A DNA stretch of 21,079 bases from Plakobranchus ocellatus (lineage: Eukaryota; Mollusca; Gastropoda; Plakobranchidae): contig BLXT01001350.1 of assembly GCA_019648995.1 (NCBI GenBank), forward strand, positions 738,218 through 759,296. The letters run 5' to 3'. This document shows, one piece after another, positions 1 to 21,079 of the stretch (position 1 is the stretch's first letter; every line of letters starts with the position of its first letter). The translations under genes and the position numbers were made by a program. A model generated the notes under the pieces. That model searched no databases. It saw only the letters and a list, made by a program, of their open reading frames with translations, and was not told the DNA's origin.

Positions 1-157
1 AAACAATCAGACAAATAAACAAACAAACAAAAAAATAATTACATTAAATATGCTTGTTTTTTTGTTTTTTTGTTTTTTTTTTTGCGTACATGCCATGAAA
101 ATTGAAAAAATTGCATTACATGAAATAAATCAAGTATTGTTTCTTAACATTTGAATA
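1..157 (-). other. 3' untranslated region (partial)
   Basis: Sequence downstream of the stop on the gene's strand. It contains A-rich runs and no AATAAA or ATTAAA on the minus strand that I can find, so the polyadenylation site probably lies outside the window. The plus-strand poly-T and (AAAC)n-like runs around 18-80 are simple sequence. Confidence 0.5.
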
Positions 158-14476
<14,319 letters not shown>

Positions 14477-14491
14477 CTTGAAACACACACT

Positions 14492-14777
14492 CTGCAAAAG
14501 TAAAAGAAAATTAAAGAGAGGTGAAAGATGCTTAAGTGGGAGAAAGGCAGCAGACATTCTTCGGAGAAGAAACTGCCCTAAGGCAAGTGTTCCGGCTCTG
14601 GAATTCTGACACTCTAGGGGGCCGGGTGACACTAAGGCCATGTCTCCTTGGTGTTCCTCTGCTATCCTTCTTTTTTCCGAGCTCCCGCTTTTTGTATTTT
14701 TTCATTTCGAATTAGGGCGACTTTTTCCAAACGCTCTAAAGATTGTGCCAAACATGCTCCCGATATTGGATAGCTAC
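14492..14777 (-). other. Immediate upstream region of the protease-like gene
   Basis: The sense strand holds a long pyrimidine tract ending TTTTGCAG (14492 and upward), suggesting a 5' UTR intron acceptor. Further upstream lies a moderately GC-rich stretch (about 14570-14690). No convincing TATA box or initiator was seen, so the promoter is not located. Confidence 0.4.
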
Positions 14778-16235
14778 TTATGAGGTAACTGCTCTTTCAT
14801 TTACCCCAGATCCAACTGGAGCTATTTTTGGAGCTTTGGATCTTCTCTGGCCATTTATGGAGAGTTTACTCAGAGGGTTGTAGGCTGATGTTCCAACAAG
14901 TCCTATAGCGCCAACCTCCATCGGCAATATCTGCGGTTCAGATTCAGCTTTTCCCAGTTCTTTGCTCAAGTGCTTGCATTTTGCTCTTTTATATGTAATT
15001 GCGTCTTCGATTCTACTCTCGTATGGTACTGTGAGTTCAACCATGGTGATTTGTTGAGTAGTACTTAAATGGAATACTATGTCAGGCTTCATTCCTATGT
15101 ATTGGATGACTTTAGGATGTTTGTTCCATTCAGGAAGAGCCTCTGAACATTCCCAGTCATCACACCCATCCAGTAAACTCTTCTTCTAAAAATCCATGCA
15201 AGGAACTACCACACCAGGATTTAGTTTTATCCTCTGATGTGAATAATAGCGCCCATTCATTTCGTTTTACATGCAGACCTTTTGTGTCACATATTGCTAT
15301 AACAAGTTCTTAGTAACACTCAGTTGTATAGTATGTTTATCTGCCCTGGTTTAGAGCTACTTTGCAGAAACTGAGAACATGTTCTGTAGTCTGCTTGCCT
15401 TGGCATAGTGGCCATGTGGAATGGTCTTTCATTCCCCACCGTACCAGAGCTGCATTTGAGGGCAGACGGTCATAACTGTTTGTATAATGGAATCTGATTC
15501 TAAATGGCGCCAAGTGCCATATCTCATTTGACGTAAGAGATCTCTGTAATGGGCCTTCCTAGTTTGTTCAATATGTCCTTGTTGGGATTTCTGAACTGCT
15601 CTCTGCATTAGCGTAGAATCATATCTTTTCTCTTTACCTTCTGCTTTTTATCACCATTTTATTCCATCTGATCCTAGTCCTCTCCTTCAAATCTGAGTGA
15701 GACCAATTACCTCTTTCATTTTCAGGCCCTCTCTTGCTTGGTTAGTCCTTTCCTTTCATTCTGAGTGAGACCAATTGCCTCTTTCATTTTTCGGACCTCC
15801 TTTGCATGATAAGCTGCCTCTTCAACTTTCTATTTTCTGCCAGTTCTTAGATAGGGCTGGATAGATATCGCTGGGTAGATATCTGCTGAATTTTCAAGCA
15901 TTGCCATTACTCTAGCTTTTCCGCACATGTACTCTTCGACTACTGACTTTAGCGGGAGTCTCAGCTTCGCTTTGCAGCAATACATAGCAACATCTGTTCG
16001 ACAGGGTGTGACCCCTAGCTATTTTCTTGTCAATTTGATTATTGTTGACTTCAATGGATTCTACAGTTGAAGTGTTGATCTCGTATACATGACGTGGCCG
16101 CAAGAGATTTGGGATAAGCATCAACTGGAGAAACTGCTTTCCTGGCTTGCAGACCCACTAAAGCTTGCTCTAAATCTTTAGATCCACGCTTGGTGTCTTT
16201 CAAGGATGAGTTATACCTTCTTTTGGGAGAGAAAA
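14778..16235 (-). mobile_element. Decayed non-LTR retrotransposon 3' half (reverse transcriptase C-terminus, zinc knuckle, restriction-like endonuclease)
   Basis: Minus-strand blocks in transposon order, split by stops and frameshifts: DTKRGSKDLEQALVGLQ (about 16200-16150); LIPNLLRPRHVYEINTSTVE (about 16115-16055) and a VVEEYMCGKARVMAML block (about 15945-15895); GRKxKVEEAAYHAKEVRKMK (about 15845-15780); QRAVQKSQQGHIEQTRKAHY (about 15610-15550); FRIRFHYTNSYDRLPSNAAL followed by VRWG; WPLC...TTEHVLSFCKVALNQG, a zinc-knuckle remnant whose first Cys is Trp; LLDGCDDWECSEALPEWNKH; and KPDIVF...MVELTVPYESR, a PD-(D/E)xK-like endonuclease core, then MEVGAIGLVGTS. The blocks match a family I know from many invertebrate and fish genomes, consistent with elements carrying a restriction-like endonuclease. 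Clade assignment is uncertain. It starts about 300 bp upstream of exon 1 on the same strand. Confidence 0.7.
15693..15812. repeat. Tandem duplication, 68-bp period, within the retrotransposon relic
   Basis: CTGAGTGAGACCAATT(A/G)CCT followed by CTTTCATTTT occurs at 15693 and again at 15761. The second copy has several substitutions and a one-base insertion. A smaller duplication, GG(A/G)TAGATATC, lies at about 15860-15885. Confidence 0.75.
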
Positions 16236-16316
16236 TAAGTGTTATTATTTCCAATTTCCTTCATCAAATGACGACATCTCTATTTATGGTGTTGATAAAG
16301 ACTACAATTTTTCCAC

Positions 16317-16545
16317 CTATCTCTCCCTCGCTTCTCTCTCTCTCTCTCTGTCTTTCTATCTATCTATCTATCTATCTATATTTTTTTTCTAGCTTTTACT
16401 TTCTCTTTCCCCCTCCCTTTCCCTCTCTTCTTTTCTCCTCTTTTTCCCCTCTCTCTCTGTCTTTCATTGTCTTTCTATATCTCTTTTATTTACCTTCTCC
16501 TCTCACCGTCTCTTTTTCCGTCTCGCTCAATCTCCTTAATCTAAA
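16317..16545. repeat. Pyrimidine-rich tract with (CT)n and (CTAT)n
   Basis: About 230 bp almost purely C/T on the plus strand, including CT repeats (about 16331-16350) and CTAT repeats (about 16356-16379). The Ser/Leu-rich open frame through it is a composition artefact. Confidence 0.9.
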
Positions 16546-18640
16546 CTACTATTAGTTCGTGCTGTGTGGTGAAAACAGCTCATCTCACAATATCTGACTA
16601 ATTAGAAAGTTTTAATATTTCCGACGCTGTTCGTGGAATCTTGGATAGTTTCCATTTATTGTTTCCAATGATGGATCATGGTCGAATTAAATTCCTTTGT
16701 GGTTATTGTTGACAATGGTACTAGCGACAGCTCACTCGATGGTAAATCAGAGATAATAAAAAATAGTAGGGCTTTCCTGACAGGACTTCTGTGCCTTTGT
16801 TAGTTTTTTTTTCAAAGACGCCAAAGTTTCTATGATGTACTTGAGAGTATTTTTTTATATGTTGTTGAAATAAAATTTCGACGTAGTATTGCATTTGTTC
16901 AGAACTTTATAAAGCTCATCCGATTGCTGCGACATCATTGTAGATTACATTATTCTATTCTGTATCACCATCCACGAACTACAGTTGTATGGTGGGTTTG
17001 AATATATTAAACAGATAATAATTCATTCTAAACGAACGTATAACTAGATCCATTCGTGGCATTAAAAAAACAACTCTTTGAATTCCCCTTCGTGTTTATG
17101 ATCATAATATCTGTAAAGCAAAACATAAGATATTGAGTAAAATGAAGTTTGTCTCATCACGAACAGTCACCATCGTCATTTAACCTTTGTGTAAGAACTT
17201 GTCAAGTGCTATCGTGAAGAGATGGTGGGCATTGTAAATACTGAAGATATTGAATTTACTATCGTAATAATGAAACTGTTCAGCTTACGAGCTGAAGATG
17301 TGTGGCATCAGAGGAGAAACTGCAAGGACCTAAATAATGGCCTGAGGTTATAAACAATTTTCTTTCATCAAGTATTTTGTGTCATCTAAGTATGCGATGT
17401 AAAAAGCACTGTCCGACTGAATGTTTGAGAAAGAAATGCATTGCTAGACCATGCTTGTGCTAACTTAAAACAATCAATATTCCTAATTTATTATAAAGAT
17501 ATCTAACTCTGTTCAAATGAATCTTGAAGTCTTGGTTATCACCTTAATCTAAATAATTATTAGTTATTACCTGATTTACGTCCTGGGTTCTAGTTGAGTT
17601 GATTGAGCTGATTGTAAGTTATCAGCTACAAACCGCTGCTTCATCTCCAATGGAGAAAAATGAAAAATACAAATTCAACTCCGACTCTCTTCTCTTTTCA
17701 CCAAATTTGTGATGTTTATTGAGAATAATTTATATCGTTTTCTTTTTTCATCATAATTTAAAAGACTTAAGTATTTAAGTGGCAATTTATGTTCTTAAAA
17801 AAGGAATTTAAACTACCTTTCACAAGAAATAAAATAAAAACAAAAACAAAAAAAGATTACTCACTGTTTTTTAAATGAAAATCAGAAAAGTGATACTGAA
17901 CGAGCCGAGTAAAAAGAAATCTTTGTCCGAATAATCTATTTAGTTTTAGATTATTTTAGCATTAGATCTAGTTGCATTTTCTATATGCCTCTTATCAGCA
18001 GCTATTAATAGCTGTCAACATTGTATTGGAAGTTCATTTTATCTATTACTTTTCGTTACTGTTATCAATCAAATAACTGCAACTTGCCGAATGCTTCCAT
18101 AGAAATCTAACACTGTGACTGCGTAATTGTTTAGATGTGTAATGGTTATTTCCACAGGTTGTATAAGTCTTTAAACTTTATCAGTTTTGAATGGCCAAAA
18201 AGATATTGCTTCATTATCTCTCATTATGATAACTATTGTGAAGTGAAACATATGATAAAGGAGAATGCTGACTAATAAAATTAGTGACTTGGAATAAAAT
18301 ATGTAAATTACAATTGCAATTGTCCAGTACTAATAATTATAAATAATTATCTACCGCAATTAGATCTAGGCCTACCTCCAGAGATGAATAGCTCCGCGAA
18401 ACTTTAATGCTCGTAAACTCTATTTACATTTAGGCTTTTCATTCTAACTATATCTAATGTTAGGCAGAAAGCGGGTCTGCAATATTTCTATACAATAATG
18501 TAAGAGTTAAGATTTAATTTTATCCATGCTGTAAACGCTTTTCTGTCATTTAATTGACTTGAACAGCAAAAAGTGAGATCTTAGTACAAGCCAGTCACAG
18601 ATAAGTTTTAAAACACTGAGCTTTCTTTGTGAAAATGAGT
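16546..18640. other. Unannotated AT-rich region
   Basis: No reading frame longer than chance, no recognisable protein block, RNA gene or long repeat on either strand. It may be upstream intergenic sequence or an intron of an unseen 5' UTR exon. Confidence 0.6.
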
Positions 18641-18649
18641 TGACCTAGG

Positions 18650-19040
18650 TTTTTATAGTCAGCAGCGATTTGGGTTCTTTTTTATATCTTTCGCAAATGC
18701 TGTTTGTTCAAATTGAAATTTTACTGCTAGAAGTTTTTAGGTGTCCACTTTTGTTTCATAACTCAAAGTTATAAAACATTTGGAAAAAACATACTAATGA
18801 AAATCCGAATACAGCAATCACTGTTGATTGTAAAGACCGGTATAAACCAAAGTTTTTTGGATAGAAATAGGAAAAAGCTTAAACATAGCAATCTTTGCTC
18901 ACTTTCAGACAATTAGTACGAAACCCGAGCTTTTAGACTGATTTAGCAATCACCGCTGACTATAAAATAATCAGTAGTTTTCGACTAAGACAGAAAAGAA
19001 TAGCCAGAAACAGCAAGCACTGCTGACTATAACAATAACC
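18650..19040. repeat. Degraded ~65-bp repeat cluster
   Basis: Variants of (C)AGCAATCAC(T/C)G(C/T)TGA(C/T)T(A/G)TAA occur at about 18812, 18945 and 19011, with a weaker copy near 18886, giving spacings close to multiples of 65-75 bp. An inverted copy (TTATAGTCAGCAGCGATT) lies at about 18653-18671. Confidence 0.55.
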
Positions 19041-19216
19041 AGCACAAATCTATTTTACCTTCCTTGGTCTTATAAAGGTAAAAACTAGATCTTTCGTCGC
19101 TCAACTATGCCATGCCATGAAACTTACATGGACCTCCAAAATCTTTCCTTCAAAGCGACTTCTTTTCCTATTTACTCGATTATGAACTTTTTTTTTCGTT
19201 TGATTATTTATCTTGC

Positions 19217-19284
<68 letters not shown>
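19217..19284. repeat. (TAA)n microsatellite
   Basis: About 68 bp of uninterrupted TAA units directly 5' of the SINE head. The poly-Ile open frame through it is an artefact. Confidence 0.97.
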
Positions 19285-19285
<1 letters not shown>

Positions 19286-19289
19286 TACT

Positions 19290-19560
19290 GATAGGGAGTG
19301 GTGGTTTATCTGGTAGGGCAGTTGGCTGCCAAGTCAGAGGTGCGAGGTTCGAATCTCAGTCCGGGTCAAGTCAATTGTTCAATGTACATGTGTTCATGCA
19401 GCACTAAATGGATAGTTAGGTCTCTTAAGACGCGGCGAAAGTAACGGTGAGGAGAAATGCAATGCAAACTACGTCATAATGCCGTATGCGAAGAACAATC
19501 GGGACCCTACTCCTATATCCCCGATGCTTGAACTAAGCGTGGAATCCACTTTACTTTTAA
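19290..19560 (+). mobile_element. tRNA-derived SINE
   Basis: The head is tRNA-like. A box-A-like TGGTTTATCTGG at 19302-19313 is followed 44 bases later by a near-consensus box B, GGTTCGAATCT (19346-19356). These are the internal RNA polymerase III promoter elements. The anticodon and T arms do not pair well, so it is not a working tRNA. A non-tRNA body of about 200 bp follows, less AT-rich than its surroundings, and appears to end near a CTTTACTTTT tract at about 19548-19558. No clear target-site duplication was found. Family unknown to me. Confidence 0.7.
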
Positions 19561-20765
19561 TAGTCCAGATATTTTTCTGCTTATTTGCCACAACCAAAGG
19601 ATTCGCGTTAACTATTCAATTGACTTAAAAAACATCTTGGCTGAGGATAAACTTTTCCAATGATTAAAAGTTTTCAAAGTCTTTGTTACAATCAACATTA
19701 TGTTTCTGTAGATAGTGTAACGCCAATATTTTTACATATCTTTTGCACTTATATGAATTTATTAAAATTCAATTTTACTGGTTATTTTAGATATGATCTC
19801 TTTCAAAACACCAAAGATATGAGTACTCTGCTGTCCCTGAAGCAGACATAAGAGTTTGGCGCTTATATACTTGTGTTTCCTCCTCTTGTCCGATGTAGTT
19901 CAATAAAGAAATGCAAAACAGAGAGGATAATAATGAAACTTATATAAAAATAATGTTTACGGAAAGCAAGAGAAAATCTAAGGGATAAAAACGTATTTAC
20001 ATTATGAAAAATTGCGGGATTCTACGTCTTTGCAGAATAGACCTTATGACATATGGACGTCTCCACAAATAGCTGATCCCAGTCATTTTTCATCTGATAA
20101 TGAATAATTAGCTTGGGCTCCATTTTAACTTTGCCTTCAATAATCGCGTGCATAAAATAAAGCCAAAATTAATACAAAAGGGTAAACCAAAATATTTTGT
20201 AAGCATTGTCAATAAAATACAGACTAGGTGAGTTTCCTGGCGAACAAAATATGCATGTATAATCTAAGTTCAATGCAACTTAATTTTACCAGTTTTAATA
20301 TCTGAACGAAATACCCAGCTCAAAAACTAGATTCAGCGAGCAAACTCACTGTAAAATGTAATCGACAAGTTATGCAATTATAACCTATGTTTGATGTTTA
20401 TGAAATGCAGCGGTATCGTCTTACCAAACTCATCATACTGAAAAATTCAGAGTATGAATATTTTTCCCTCGCAAAAATTAACAATTTTGAAACCCAGAAA
20501 GTGTGTTTTCAAAATATCATATCAAAACTTTTTAAAAAATGGTAATAGTCCTACCAAGTTCGTAGCAAATGTAAGGCGTGCTAATCATTAGTTTGATAAT
20601 AATAATATGTGATAAATAGAGGGAGCTTTTGAAGACAAAACTGTTATTGTTTTTGATTGTTAGCGATAATAAACCTCTAGAAAATACAAAGTTCAGATAT
20701 GATAAAACAACACCTTTCAAATAATGACCTTGCCAAATAAAGTGCAGTGTTAAGATTATGACAGG
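19561..20765. other. Unannotated AT-rich region
   Basis: Two short open frames (plus 19660-19851, minus 20532-20720) are of chance length and composition. No repeats or RNA genes recognised. Confidence 0.6.
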
Positions 20766-20769
20766 TACT

Positions 20770-20962
20770 GCATATTATTGGACTATGCCAGAGTTGCTTT
20801 ACAGTTGAAAACCTGTCTTAATCGGAATTCAGCTTAACATGGTCCTGAAGTTAAAGTAACAAACTTTTTGAATACACAAATAAGTCGTTTGCTCTGTATG
20901 CCAAAGACTGTGGCGATACCCACTCTAAGGACTTGAAACTGCTCAACAAACGAAGAAAGTAA
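20770..20962 (+). pseudogene. Probable decayed histone H3-like gene fragment
   Basis: The open frame from 20864 begins LFEYTNKSFALYAK and later reads SKDLKLLNKRR before TAA at 20960. This parallels the histone H3 C-terminus (LFEDTNLCAIHAK, then PKDIQLARR), with about two inserted residues. Upstream DNA gives weaker, gapped similarity to the H3 coding order: CTGC..., TGCCAGAG (cf. the VRE codons), GAAAACC (cf. KT), CGGAATTCAG (cf. RFQS), CATGGTCCTGAAG (cf. MALQ). Histone H3 is a nucleosome core protein; this copy would be non-functional. The match was made by eye and could be partly chance. Confidence 0.35.
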
Positions 20963-21079
20963 AATGTAAGAGCGACAATCACATAAACAAGTTCATGTAA
21001 TCACAGAATATAAGTCCATTTCTCATAGATTCTACTTTGTCACTAACGCAGCAATAACAATCACTCAAATGAAATATTC

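Noticed and set aside
16190-16555. Plus-strand 121-codon Ser/Leu-rich frame
   Set aside because: Runs through a pyrimidine tract; composition artefact.
19300-19370. Functional tRNA gene
   Set aside because: Box A and B are present but the arms do not pair into a proper cloverleaf, and a SINE body follows.

Overview
This is a eukaryotic nuclear window: AT-rich, with intron-split coding exons bounded by GT/AG sites, many microsatellites and several decayed transposon relics. The repeat style (AT, CT, GTA and TAA microsatellites, a tRNA-headed SINE, mariner and endonuclease-type non-LTR relics, CTAGATCT-rich patches) fits an invertebrate. A gastropod mollusc is my best guess, held weakly.

One complete coding region is visible. 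It is a nine-coding-exon gene on the minus strand (start codon ending at 14476, stop at 158) encoding a 406-residue secreted protein of the cathepsin D/pepsin family (peptidase family A1). All exons join in frame with consensus splice sites: signal peptide (exon 1), propeptide (exon 2), N-lobe (exons 3-5) and C-lobe (exons 6-9). The central observation is that the first catalytic motif, normally Asp-Thr-Gly, reads His-Thr-Glu. The active-site flap Tyr is Ser, and both cysteines of two family disulfides are gone. The second Asp-Thr-Gly and the hydrophobic-hydrophobic-Gly motifs are intact. With no stops or frameshifts, this looks like a maintained pseudoprotease rather than an ordinary pseudogene.

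Layout, left to right. 1-157: 3' UTR. 158-14476: the gene. Intron 8 holds a plus-strand transposon-like relic and a long (TC)n(TA)n tract. Intron 6 is mostly GATA/AG microsatellite on the sense strand. Intron 5 (4.1 kb) holds a mariner transposase relic and a CTAGATCT-rich patch. Introns 3 and 4 carry mutually complementary trinucleotide repeats that flank exon 4, the flap exon. 14778-16235: a decayed non-LTR retrotransposon 3' half (reverse transcriptase C-terminus, zinc knuckle, endonuclease), same strand, just upstream of the gene. 16255-20760: mostly unannotatable AT-rich DNA with a pyrimidine tract, a degraded ~65-bp repeat, a TAA microsatellite and a tRNA-derived SINE. 20770-20962: a probable decayed histone H3-like fragment.

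Apart from the protease-like gene, I see no intact gene in this window. Its upstream 5' UTR exon(s), promoter and polyadenylation site were not identified.
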